Assembly: GCA_019044685.2 (NCBI GenBank)
Contig: JAGTXX020000001.1
Coordinates: 372,001 to 436,000, forward strand
From: Nannochloris sp. 'desiccata'
Lineage: Eukaryota; Chlorophyta; Trebouxiophyceae; Chlorellales; Chlorellaceae
DNA length: 64,000 bases
Direction of reading: 5' to 3'
In this document: positions 1-10,000 of the stretch, piece by piece
Position numbering within the stretch: the first letter of the stretch is position 1
How the letters are laid out: every line of letters begins with the position of its first letter
The notes under the pieces: generated by a model
What the model saw: the letters and a program-made list of their open reading frames with translations, nothing else
Told to the model about the DNA's origin: nothing
Database searches by the model: none
Translations under genes and position numbers: made by a program

Positions 1-247
1 TGATGAATCCGAATTTCTCCTGTCGGGAGACAACGACGCCGTGCAGACGTGGGGCATGCTCTGGCACTTCCACTTGGTGGCGATGTTGTTGATGAGAAGC
101 GTTTGCATTGCCACCGCTGCTGCGTCGGGATACATGCTGTAATTTGGGTGTGACAGCTTCCTCGTCGTCGTCATGGTTCACTTGGGAAGGCTTAGGAATC
201 TTGATGGCCTGAAGAAACACTTCAGAGGGTTCTTTGAGGGCAGTCAT
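1..247 (-). CDS. Cold-shock-domain RNA-binding protein, N-terminal part
   Basis: The reading frame opens at an ATG read from 247 downwards and runs off the left edge of the window, so only about 82 residues are visible. The N-terminal 60 residues are polar and low complexity, with an acidic DDDEE patch and a His/Gln-rich stretch. The last visible residues, HGVVVSRQEKFGFI, match the first strand and RNP1-like start of a cold-shock domain (a G-x-V...K-x-G-F-I pattern). Cold-shock domains bind single-stranded RNA or DNA; eukaryotic members include UNR/CSDE1-type and plant CSP proteins that act in translation and mRNA stability. Which subtype this is cannot be decided, because the rest of the protein lies outside the window. 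The family call rests on one short motif. Confidence 0.5.
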   Translation of the reverse strand, partial: MTALKEPSEVFLQAIKIPKPSQVNHDDDEEAVTPKLQHVSRRSSGGNANASHQQHRHQVEVPEHAPRLHGVVVSRQEKFGFI

Positions 248-808
248 TGCTGTTGGTGTTTGAGATAATTCAGCCATGAATGAGCTGGAATAAAGGCTAC
301 TAAAGCGCAATTTGAAATACTCAATACCAATAGTATATATTGGAGTATTGATATATGGGATTTACCGCCCAATGTGCAACAACGGGCTTGAACCGGAGAT
401 TGCGAAAAAGGTGAGGAGAATGAATTCGAAAATGCGAGGTCGAGACTGAAGTTGGCGTTGCAAAGGCCCGAGTAAGCGCACCGTGTGTGGCTATACTCAG
501 TACAAAGGCACCGACAAAGACGCGAAACCTTGGTTTTATAGCCCTCCGCTTTCCCCGCAAATGGCGGCATGCTTTCTTTGCGTAAATCAGAGATTTTCAA
601 GAAGGCCAGATCTGGCTCTGCGCATTTCGGTGTCGCAGGAGAGTCTAGAAAGGTATTTTAAAGGGTTTACAATTCTATTACATTATACCAGGTTAACAAT
701 TAATGGAAATCACGCGAAACGCACCGGCTGCTTTCATATCTTAGAATAAATAAAATGTCCCCGCAGACGCCGACATCGACATCTCTATTCAATCCTCTCT
801 TCCACACA
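248..808. other. Intergenic region
   Basis: This stretch holds the upstream region of the cold-shock gene and the 3' flank of the first PL14-like gene. It has short open frames on both strands but none resembles a known protein. I see no RNA gene or repeat. Confidence 0.5.
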
Positions 809-1567
809 CTAACCAGCAACCTGGAGAGAGATATCTTTAAACATACAATAACTATCCACAGGGGAATTCCAAGTATCATCTCCTCCTCCAAAAAATGCTA
901 CAAAGTTCAGAGCACAGAGTTTACAGTTGGGATCAGTCCTCCACAAAATACCATCACAAGAGCGAGTCACACCGTTTGTAGTAACAGACACACTACCATT
1001 AGCTTCTCCAGCGGTGCCTAAATTCACAGACATGGAGATAGTATTCCATTCTCCAGCTTTCAACATCATATCATTCTCGTCCTTCCTCGTGTGCCACAAA
1101 TCGATGCCAGCCCCGCCTTTGACCTTGGCAACTTCCTTGAAAGCGTCGCTCTGAGCGTCAAAAGACCCTTGTCCTGCGCCAGGAAGTGGGAAATAGGCGT
1201 ACCCAATAGCGGCACCACGTTCACGGAACATGATTCTGAAACTACCACAGTCAGGACTCCAAACTCCTCCGGTGGCGCTGTCTTCTGTGTTGCAACCGAT
1301 GTTCATTCCTGGGAGTTTGCCACCTTTCACAAAATCAAATCCTTCAGGGAAATAGACCGAATAAGTTAAAGTAGCTGCATCTGCAGGAAGGACGTTGTGA
1401 GGATTGCCGCGAAATGCAGCGCCTGAAGCAAGCCCATGGCAGCCGGCAACAAAATTTACTTTGAGACAGCCATCTTCAACCGAAAAGCGGTCGTCATTCT
1501 TGTTCCAGATGCATTGCCAGGGGCCATCATTCTTTTGCAAAGGCCATTCAATGGGAAGAGAACCCAT
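809..1567 (-). CDS. PL14-like polysaccharide lyase, copy A
   Basis: A single-exon gene of 252 aa starting at an ATG (1565-1567). The whole protein is one beta-sandwich-like domain resembling polysaccharide lyase family 14, the family of Chlorella-virus vAL-1 and mollusc alginate lyases. Family-like signatures are the FVKGGKLPG segment (about residue 80), a following TGG, the SFRIMFRERGAAIGYAYFPL strand region and the late FVAFFGGGDDTW strand. PL14 enzymes cleave uronic-acid polymers such as alginate or glucuronan by beta-elimination. No signal peptide is present; the protein starts almost directly with the domain, so a cytosolic location is inferred. The next gene upstream on the same strand is a close paralogue, roughly 60% identical by eye. 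Substrate and catalysis are not shown by the sequence alone. Confidence 0.7.
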   Translation of the reverse strand: MGSLPIEWPLQKNDGPWQCIWNKNDDRFSVEDGCLKVNFVAGCHGLASGAAFRGNPHNVLPADAATLTYSVYFPEGFDFVKGGKLPGMNIGCNTEDSATGGVWSPDCGSFRIMFRERGAAIGYAYFPLPGAGQGSFDAQSDAFKEVAKVKGGAGIDLWHTRKDENDMMLKAGEWNTISMSVNLGTAGEANGSVSVTTNGVTRSCDGILWRTDPNCKLCALNFVAFFGGGDDTWNSPVDSYCMFKDISLQVAG

Positions 1568-2025
1568 TGTGTGTGTTTGTCAGATCTGAGATTTTGCAGG
1601 ATGTGATTGATGGCTTTAACCGCGACTGAAAGAGGAGAAGGTGTCCTAAAAGATGGGTTCTTAGAAGATCACAAGCAAGTAATGAATTGATGGTTGAATT
1701 GTTCAGAGAGTTGCAGCAATTATACACGGTATAGATATAGGAGAGAAAAGAATTTTGTACTGCTCGAAACTCGAAAGTAAATAACCGTCTCTCCTACGAT
1801 CACCTGTCCACCACCACCTTCTGGGCGGTGCTATCGAGAGACCAGCTTTAGAGATTTAGAACGAAGTACAAACTATTACTTCACTGATATCACTTTACAA
1901 AGCTTTGAGAGAACTCGAGTACTCTTAAATAATTAATCTTAAATATTTTCAGTGAATGGTTTAGAACTTCCTATACTGAAAAATGGCCGTCAGTCAAGCA
2001 AGTTAGTTAGACTAAGTTTAATTAA
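1568..2025. other. Intergenic spacer between the PL14-like paralogues
   Basis: This is the promoter-side region of copy A and the 3' flank of copy B. It is AT-rich in its right half. I see no gene, RNA or clear repeat. Confidence 0.45.
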
Positions 2026-2931
2026 TTATACTGCAGCAAAAGAGACATCTTTATAGCACACAAACGTATCTACTGGAGAACTCCAAGCATCACTACCCCC
2101 ACCAAAGAACGTCACAAAATTCACAGCATTAATTTTAGAATTCTCATTCAATCGCCACAAAATGCCATCGAGGCTTCTCGTTCTCCCATTGATGGTAACA
2201 GCAACAGCGCCATTTGAATGACCAGGGCCGTTTAATCGGACACTAATACTCACAGTATTCCACGATCCAGGTTTTAGTTGTAAATCTCCCCCGTTTTTCC
2301 CATGCCAAAGGTCAATTCCAGTACCGCCTTTGACTTTTCCAACTGCTTTATACTCGTCATTTTGAGCTTCAAAAGCAGCTGGGCCTGCCCCTGGTAGCGG
2401 CATGTACATATATCCAATTGCAGCACCATGTTCTCTGAACATGATTCTAAAACTGCCACCAGTTTCACTCCACCCACCTCCAGTAGAACAGTCCATGGGG
2501 TTACAGCCAATGTTGAGACCAGGGAGTTTACCGCCTTTTACAAAATTGAAATCTGGTGGGAAATAGACGTTATAGCTTAGTGTAGCAGCATCTGCAGGAA
2601 GCATCATGTGGGGGTTTGCACGGAACGCAGCTCCAGATTTAAGGCCATAGCAGCCTTTTACTAATTGGACCCGTAATGCTCCATCTTCAGTTAGGGAAAA
2701 TCTTTCGTCACAATGCGTCCACTGGATAAACCAAGGTGCTTTCTTTTTCTTCAAAGGCCATGCAATGGGAAGCACGTCTGTTTCTGCTGGTATCTGTGTA
2801 GGCCGATATGGATCCTCTTCTTTGGAACTTTTGTTGTTGCTCATTGTTTTCTTAATTACCTTGTTTGCCTTTCTGACTGTCCTTGCAGTCAGCTTGGTGA
2901 GCTTCATCACGCTGTTGAATAGATCTGGCAT
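2026..2931 (-). CDS. PL14-like polysaccharide lyase, copy B
   Basis: A single-exon gene of 301 aa that is a tandem paralogue of the gene to its left. Residues about 50-301 align with copy A along the full domain: shared VLPI-WPL opening, GAAFR-NPH-LPADAATL, FVKGGKLPG-NIGC, SFRIMFRE-GAAIGY, KVKGG-GIDLWH and the FFGGG-D-W-SPVD end. It differs by a basic N-terminal extension of about 50 residues rich in Lys, Arg, Thr and Ser, which could be a targeting sequence or a nucleic-acid or membrane-binding tail. There is no hydrophobic signal peptide. The tandem arrangement implies a local duplication followed by divergence. As for copy A, the lyase function is inferred from family resemblance. Confidence 0.7.
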   Translation of the reverse strand: MPDLFNSVMKLTKLTARTVRKANKVIKKTMSNNKSSKEEDPYRPTQIPAETDVLPIAWPLKKKKAPWFIQWTHCDERFSLTEDGALRVQLVKGCYGLKSGAAFRANPHMMLPADAATLSYNVYFPPDFNFVKGGKLPGLNIGCNPMDCSTGGGWSETGGSFRIMFREHGAAIGYMYMPLPGAGPAAFEAQNDEYKAVGKVKGGTGIDLWHGKNGGDLQLKPGSWNTVSISVRLNGPGHSNGAVAVTINGRTRSLDGILWRLNENSKINAVNFVTFFGGGSDAWSSPVDTFVCYKDVSFAAV

Positions 2932-3146
2932 CTTAGTTTTGGTTCAATTCTAAGAGGGAAAAGACACTTGGCACAACAAAAAATTAAAATGAGATCGAGA
3001 TCCCAGCTGCGAAGAGTTAATGCAATTTTTTAAATAAAATCAGTCTCTAGTTAGCTACAAATAATAAAATATAGTACGATTGGTTTGCAAGACGTCAGTT
3101 AGTTATATTAAACTAAAAAAGAGAAAAAGAAAATGAGGGCCTTCAA

Positions 3147-4365
3147 TCAAATCACCGCAGGAGCTCCAACAAATCCACTGTCCACCTTTACCTTCACACC
3201 TCCATTTAACAGCGCTAAAAACTCGGGACTAGTACTCCATCTATCAACTTCTCTCGCTCTCAACACAGGCAGCGGGTGACTTAATGCTCTATTCTGGGCA
3301 TTTCTTAAAAACCACCCAAGAGACGTCGACGTTGCCTCATCATACGACCTTGCTTGCCTTAAAAAGGCCTCTACATTCAACTCCTGCGCCAGCTGTGCCG
3401 ACCCACCAGCTAATTTCATTAATGCAGACGCGACTATACGCGGATCTTGTGCAACAAGTAACGCAGCACGATCACACGTCAGCTCTGCCGCTCGAAGCCA
3501 TCTCGTCAATGCTTCTTGCACAGCTCTATTTATCCAGGGCAGCAAGGACACAGTACCCAGAGCCAACACATTTGCTGCTGTCAAATAAAGTCCATGGTCG
3601 CATTTTAAATGGCCTAATTCATGAGCCAGTACAGCTTGAATCTCCTCGGGGGTCAGCAAATCCAGTAGAGCGGTGTGTACTACTATAAATGGTTGCTTCC
3701 CAGAAATTGCCAAAGTATATGCATTCGGAACAGGGTTTTGTCGTACATAGAGTTCAGGTACCTCCATACCTAGTACACCAGCGGCGTGTACTAGCGATTT
3801 ATGCAAAGAAGGGAGTTGATCTTCTCCTACTTTAATGCCACTGCTTATATTTTCTAAATAAAGAATCTGTTCAGTGGCGGGCGACATGACGGACCGAGCG
3901 AGGAATTCCATGCCTGGTAAGAGACGAAGTAGCTGGGTGTTTTGCTGATCTAGTGGGTGACGGAAATCATCTCCCCTAAGTCCGGGGTAGTGAGTGACTT
4001 TATTAAAAGTGGCAGTGGTGGCGGTAGATGTAGACGATGGAGAAGTGGTGGTTGATGCTTGCCCATTGGTAGAGACATTAAGAACAGAATATCTACCACG
4101 TGATATTGCCTGTAAACGTTTGCTAGACAAAGGTTAGAGATGGGTTTTTTTGCTGTGGAGAAAGTAACTGAGAGAGATCAGCTCTCCGTCACTGTGTCGT
4201 TGCTAGGCACAGAAATAATTGTAATCTGATCTGGACCCTCTGCGGCCTCACCTGAAGCTTCGCACTTGGCAGTTGCCTAGCAGCATACTTTTGTAATATG
4301 GTTCTGTTGCGTATTTGTAGAGGTGCAGGCTGAATCCGGCAAATATCTCCGACAAAGAGATTCAT
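3147..4365 (-). CDS. M48 family zinc metallopeptidase, probably plastid-targeted
   Basis: Two exons, complement of 4252-4365 and 3147-4109, encode 358 aa. The first exon (38 codons, starting MNLFVGDICRIQPAP) ends CAG before a GTGAGG donor; the acceptor is TTTACAG and the phase is 0. The long second exon has no usable ATG near its 5' end, which supports the upstream exon. The metal-binding HELGH lies near residues 201-205, with the downstream AAELTCDRA segment supplying the third Glu ligand, as in M48 (Oma1/HtpX/Ste24-like) peptidases. The Arg/Gln/Ser-rich first 80 residues look like an organelle transit peptide. No clear transmembrane helices are visible, which fits the soluble plant plastid M48 group better than CAAX proteases. 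It is divergent from ispF. Confidence 0.85.
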
Positions 4366-4604
4366 TGCTGTAATTTATAGGTCTAGGAAGAATGTAACCA
4401 CGCTGCACTTGGAAATGCTGACACTATATAGCAGTACAAAGAATTTCAAGTATGAGTCACGCCGATTAGAAGAACTTTGGGGTGGTTTAAAAAATGTGGT
4501 TACTGAAAGTTCGAAAATCCACTCGAGAAGAAAACATGAATATTTGATCTTGAATATAGTTGCATTTTCTTCTGCTATAAATACACTGCAATACACAGAT
4601 TACC
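4366..4604. promoter_or_regulatory. Putative bidirectional promoter, M48 peptidase / ispF
   Basis: Only 239 bases separate the start codons of the two divergent genes. TATAAATA occurs about 30 bases before the ispF ATG (4576-4583), and a TATAAAT lies close before the M48 ATG on the other strand (about 4372-4379). A shared promoter is inferred; transcript starts are unknown. Confidence 0.4.
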
Positions 4605-5423
4605 ATGCAGAGAACCACGGTCCCATCTGTGGCGTCCTCTGTGCTTTGCCAGGCTAATTTGCCTCGGCATGTGGTCGCTTCAGCAGCAAATGTAAGACGC
4701 ATTTGGCAGTATCTTAACGATTTAATCGCAGAAAATCCATTCAGCAGTATATATGCTTAAGTATTTACGCCCAAAAGGAGCTCAAACTAACTCCTCGCTA
4801 AATATATCTTTCAATCACTTTTGCAGAAGAGATATTCCTCGTTCAGCGCCTCACCCCACCCAACTCCTTCCTCCCTTAGAAGGAAAGCACTCGTAGTCTG
4901 TCAAGCAACTGAAGCTGGCACTATTGACCCTACTGCCCCTGTTCTTCCCTACCGTATTGGTCACGGCTGGGATCTTCACCGCCTTGAACCAGGCTATCCA
5001 CTGATCATCGGCGGCATCGACATCCTCCACGATCGTGGCTGTGTCGCTCACTCCGACGGCGATGTCCTACTCCACACAGTCACTGATGCCCTCCTTGGTG
5101 GCCTCAGCTTGCCAGATATCGGTCAAATTTTCCCAGATAACGACTCGAAATGGAAAGGCGCCCGAAGCGATATCTTTGTAAAAGAAGCAGTCAAGTTGAT
5201 GAGGGAACGAGGTTATACAATCGGTAATATAGATTGCACTATCATTGCACAAAGACCGAAATTGTCACCACATAAAGAAGCTATTAGAGAGAATCTATGT
5301 AGGTTGCTTGAAGCACATCCTTCGTGTGTGAATATCAAAGCAAAAACACACGAAAAAGTGGATTCGTTGGGTGAAAATAGAAGTATAGCTTGCGAAGCAG
5401 TGGTTTTGATGATTAAAGTTTAG
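4605..5423 (+). CDS. ispF: 2-C-methyl-D-erythritol 2,4-cyclodiphosphate synthase, plastid
   Basis: Two exons, 4605-4691 and 4827-5423, joined in phase 0, give 227 aa. The enzyme converts CDP-ME 2-phosphate to ME-2,4-cyclodiphosphate and CMP in the plastid MEP isoprenoid pathway. The mature domain starts near residue 68 with YRIGHGWDLHRL, whose Asp and His are metal ligands. AHSDGDVLLH supplies the third His ligand region, and DIGQIFPD, QRPKLSPH and the highly conserved KAKTHEKVDSLGENRSIA follow. The sequence resembles plant IspF more than bacterial forms. The first 65 residues are Ser/Thr/Arg/Pro-rich and poor in acidic residues, a typical transit peptide. The short first exon is needed because the second exon has no in-frame ATG at its start. 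Confidence 0.95.
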
Positions 5424-5891
5424 ATAAATGTGGAGAATAGTGAGAGCAGAGATAGTATATTGTTTAATTATTAAATAGCATTTGCTTTTGGTAATGGTTG
5501 TCTGACTTTGCTTGAAAAATTTTGAAAAAGGAAGAACCTACCGCTTGAAAGAAGAAAAATCGTCCCCAAGCTCAAAGGTTTTTTCCAGCCCCCCACCCCG
5601 CCATCCGCCTCATCCTCAAGACTCGCATTGAACTGACCTCAACTGCGCTTCAGGTTTGAATCTTAGACCCCATTAAAGTTGAAGATCTGCCGCCAACAAA
5701 GGTCACTGCAGGTTTCTGTGCTTCTGCATTCTGAAATTTCTTTTACACCAAGCTGAGGACTTTAACGAGTTTTATAGGCGCCGCGAGCTGGCGGTGCTAT
5801 GTAACCCACAGTAAAGGAAAGGAAAGGGTAAAATACAAGTTTACACTTTACAGAAACTGCTACTATACATTTGATATACCCCCACAAACAA
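5424..5891. other. Intergenic region, convergent 3' flanks
   Basis: This lies between the 3' ends of ispF and the RING gene. It contains a C-rich patch around 5580-5620 but no coding frame, tRNA-like or repeat structure that I can recognise. Confidence 0.4.
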
Positions 5892-6837
5892 TCACGCGTC
5901 TTCTTTCAATTCCGTATTGCACATAGGGCATGATGCTGGTCTGCTATACTCTGTAGATGAAAAAAACCATCGATCAACACACTCTAAATGAAATTGATGC
6001 CCGCAGCCAGGTAAGACCCTCTTTAAATCACCGCAACTGTAGTCTTCACAGCATATACTACACGATTCAGCGCTTGAATCGTGAGGTCTTGATGCTGTGG
6101 GACCACCTAAGAGAGCTTCTATCAGATCTTGTTTCTCTAAAATAAGTGCCGCCCTGTCGACAGCTGGACTCCCGCTGATGTCCTTCTCTCTATCTGTTTC
6201 TTCTATTAGGAGAGCTTTCAATTCAGAAATACTTCTGGTGGAAAGATCTTCTTTTGTGTGGTGCACTTGTATAGGTAGCTTTTGAATCAGCCGGGCTATA
6301 AATGCGATTCGTTCGCTATGGCTTCGCTGCCCACCTTGGCGCTGTCGTCCTCCACCGCCACGTCCGGCAGCTTGCTGGTTTCGTCTCAATGCTTGACGAA
6401 TAGCGAAGTAACCTATAGCCATTGAAATGATAAATGATAGCAGTGTAACAGATTGTGCCCATAGAGAGGTGGGGACTTCTGTTCTTCTTGTGGCCTGTTC
6501 TACAGAGCTGCGATGGCTAGAGTCGACTCGTTGCCGTCCTAACTGATTATAAACATAGTTGTCGCTGAAGCCACCGACATCTCCTCCAAACTGCGGCAAT
6601 AAAGGAAGCGTTGCATGATCAGCGTTCAAATTTGGCGAAAAGGGCTGCTCTAGGTCAACTTACCAAGAGATTATAGATCACTGGAAGGAAATATATCAGG
6701 AGAGAAAGGAGTTGCAAACCACCCTGGGCTGCCCCTCCTCCGCCAAAATTAATCCAGAATATAAACATTGATGTTAAAGCGAATAGAACAGGGATTGAGG
6801 CAAATTTGAAGGGCTTTTTTGTCTGTTTTTTGTGCAC
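5892..6837 (-). CDS. Membrane-anchored RING-H2 E3 ubiquitin ligase
   Basis: Two exons are clear: the upstream one ends at 6664 (CTCTTG before GTAAGT) and the last runs 6590-5892, in phase 0. The upstream exon stays open to 6837, but its first in-frame ATG is at 6766-6768, which would give 267 aa. A further 5' exon is possible, so the start is uncertain. The protein has a hydrophobic N-terminal hairpin, a second membrane segment (SVTLLSFIISMAIGYFAI), a basic Gly/Arg/Gln linker and a SAP/FCD-like helical segment (LSTRSISELKALL..EKQDLIEALL). It ends in a RING-H2 finger: CSIC, CGHQFHLEC, CPMC. RING-H2 proteins recruit E2 enzymes; the membrane segments suggest an ER or endomembrane ligase. The substrate is unknown. 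Confidence 0.75.
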
Positions 6838-7080
6838 AATGCCGTTGCGCCTTCAACTGTTGTTCCTTTGCTTACCCTGCATACAAAGCTGTGGCTCTCG
6901 TCGTTTACGGCGATACGTTTTAAAAATTGAGAACAATATAACAATGGCACAGCTTGGCCACGAATCCTCCATGTTATATCTCGAATAAGATCTCTAGTTT
7001 TTTTAATTAAAAACCGATCTGCAACACGTAGAACCCTACTTTCTCTCCCTGAGACCCCTTTTTCAAATGCATAAATTCCC

Positions 7081-10000
7081 ATGAGTGGTACCGCAGTCGA
7101 CAACATACTGCAAAGGTTACGCACCCACCGGGAAGAGCGTTCACAAGGTTCAACCCAACAAGGTGAAATTGCTTCCCGGTTTCTGGTCACTAAACTCAGT
7201 TGGAGAGGCAACTATCGCCGGATCCTTGCCATCACATCCACAGCTGTGGTTACCTACCATCCTGAAAGTCTAGCGGTGACCAATGCGTGGGCCTTTGCGG
7301 GAGATCATGATATCGCAGCAGTTGAAGTGGGAGGTGACGGAGAAAATAATTCTGCTGAAGGCGGCACTTTTACCCTTCATTTTCGAAAAGATAAGAAAGG
7401 AATCAAATCTCGCGATGCGAAATTTACATGCAAAGATAGGGCTGTATTCTTAACTGCGTTATATGACGCGGTAGCAGAAGCAGCGACGCGTGGAATTAGC
7501 GGGGCAGCACCGACACTTTTAGGCGGCAATGGCGGTGTGGAAATCTTTCAAGGTTTTAAATTACGAAAGGGAGAATGGATTCCAATTGCGTTGAAAATTA
7601 CACCGACAGCTGTGGAAAGATTAGATCCTGATACTGGAGTGGTGAAATGGAGATGGGGGTATGCTCATGCAGCATCTCCTGCTGTTCGTTTGCTCTCTTC
7701 TTCTTCTTCTTCTTCTTCTTCTTCTTCTTCGTCGTCGTCATCCCCATCTTCTTCCGCTTCTGCTGCCTCACCACCTCCCCCAGGCACACAGCAGTTTGCC
7801 CTACTAAGTAAAACTGGCAGATCCCCACGTGTGTACGCAACGAGAGATCGGAGTCTCCTGCTGCGTGCTATGCAAACTGCAGCACTAAAGAAGGTAGGAA
7901 TAACTCTAGCGGTGGACGCTTCAGTTGTCGAGACGCTTTCTGGGCCAGAGCTGATTTCAATGGTGGCTGCTGCAGAAAGAGAACGTGCAGCAACACCAGA
8001 GGAAGCTCCATTAGGTGAATGGGAAGTGTTGAGAGTATATGATCCTCGTGACTTGCCTGCTATGCCTGCTGTGGTTGACCAGTCATCACTACTATCTACA
8101 GCAGCAGGAGCTGGAGCAACATCACCACTGCAATCAACTTCCTCTTCTCTTTATGGCAACTTTCCACCCGGAATCAAAGCAGTCGTCCCTCGCAGGTTAG
8201 TTCTTACATCGAATGGTTTATTAGAACGCCGCCCTGCAACGTACGAAGTAGCCGAATGGAGGCAATTGCCTGCTGTGAGCGCTTTGATTCGCTATGCTGA
8301 TGACCCCCAATGGCTTGGAATAGAGTGGTCCGACGGTACCTCTCGGTCTATTTACGTGACTCCTGCACGTGATGCATTGCTGGCAGGGTTATTATACGCT
8401 GTTCAGGCTGTTTCTGGCCGTCCTGTGCCCGTTTTGCCAGCTCCGACCTGCACCGGGGATGTCTTGGTAGCGGTAAAAAATCAATCACCAGGAGCTCCAG
8501 CTATTACTGTCGTTGAAGAAGTAGAAAAAATGTTTTTAGCACAGCTGACGAATGCAGCGAGTGAATTTATAGCTGCTGGAGGGGTGGAATTGTCGTTGAA
8601 TGCTCTAGCATTGGCTGGATTGACAGCAGCTGCAGTGCCAAGTGGCGCAGCAGCTGCCAATAGCAGTATGACTGCACAAGACTCTAGTAGCAGCGGTGCA
8701 GGTACCTCTCCTACACGAGCTATTGCTGCATTAGAGCATCGTATGAGAGAGTTTAATGCGAGTATACCATATTCAGGCATCGGAACAAGTAAGCAAAACA
8801 AAAGTGTTTTGATGGGAAAAAACAGTATCGTTCTGTCGATATAAGAAAAGCCCTCTTTATTTTACTTATTATAATATAATATCTTTGTTCTACTTATTTG
8901 CCGCTGCAGGTGTACGTCTAGAAGAGTCTGTGATAGCAGCACTTTTAACCTACCTCCCTAGACAACAACCAGCTGCCTTGGCAGGATCAACTGCCACCCT
9001 CAGCTCTGAAGAATCTCGCCTCGTTATTTTAGGTTTGCAATGTCTTCAGCGTGTATCCTCTTCCCCTTTTGTAGCTACCCAAATAGTCGGTAGCTCTGGA
9101 GGATCTGGAAAAATCTTCTCTGCTCTGTTATCTGGCCATGACCACGTTGCTACGGAAGCAGCAAGGCTCTTGTTTAGATTATTCTCCCCTGCGGCTGGTC
9201 GCATTGGCGCCTCTCCAAAACCTCTTCATAGTGGGAGTGGAAGTAGCCCTGGTGGGAGTCCTATGTCTACAGGTGGCGCAATGGAAGATGTAGCTGCTTC
9301 TAGAGCGACAAAATCAGTTTGTTTTATTTCTGATGCTCGTTGTGGCTCTCTTATTGCGCCAGTGAAGCCCCCACGGCAACAACAGCGGGGGAGAAATGGT
9401 GATCAACGCCAGGTGGAAAGAGAGAAAAGTCAACAAAAATTGACAGCTTCACCTCTTCTTTCTGGTGCTATTATAGAAGTCGTTGCTGCTGTAGCCTGCA
9501 AACCAGGATCTAGAACCACAGAACTTTCTACCAGAGAAGCACTGCTGCACGAAGTTGCTTCTGTTGGCCGTCCATTATTCTCTTTATTCAACCACCCTGC
9601 AAAACAAGTAAGCGATGTCGCTGCGTTAGTTATGCAAGCTATTGCCGAAGGCGGGGCTACTGCAGCTGCGCCTATGAGAGAAGCTGCCTTGGCCGAAGGA
9701 GCTGTTCTTCATCATGTCCTCCGTGCGCTTGGCCCGGCCAGTGCCCCACGCACACAGCTGAGTCGACATGTGGTCGCCCTTTGGGCTGATGCACATGAAC
9801 CTACGTTACGATTACTAAGAAGAATGTTTCCTGTGGGGTTGATGCGGTTCTTGGATGTGCCAAGAAAGAAAATAGCACCAATGCCGGTGAGGCGCCTGGG
9901 GCCCCCGGATCGGAGAGCAATGCTCGGAAGCACTAATGCTCCTTCTCTTCCTCCTGCTGCTGCTGTTGTTCCTAATAAAAATCATCTTGGTGGTGTTTCC

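Noticed and set aside
483..1021. Small plus-strand open frames near the left end
   Set aside because: They are partly antisense to the PL14-like gene and have no recognisable content.
3284..3688. Plus-strand open frame opposite the M48 peptidase gene
   Set aside because: It lies antisense to a gene with a clear HELGH domain and has no domain of its own.
6774..7211. Minus-strand frame of 145 codons before the RING gene
   Set aside because: It overlaps the RME-8 start on the other strand and does not join in frame to the RING exons; only part may be untranslated leader.
8789..8909. Apparent stop codon and gene break within RME-8
   Set aside because: GTAAGC and TGCAG borders restore one frame in phase 1, so it is an intron, not two genes or a frameshift.
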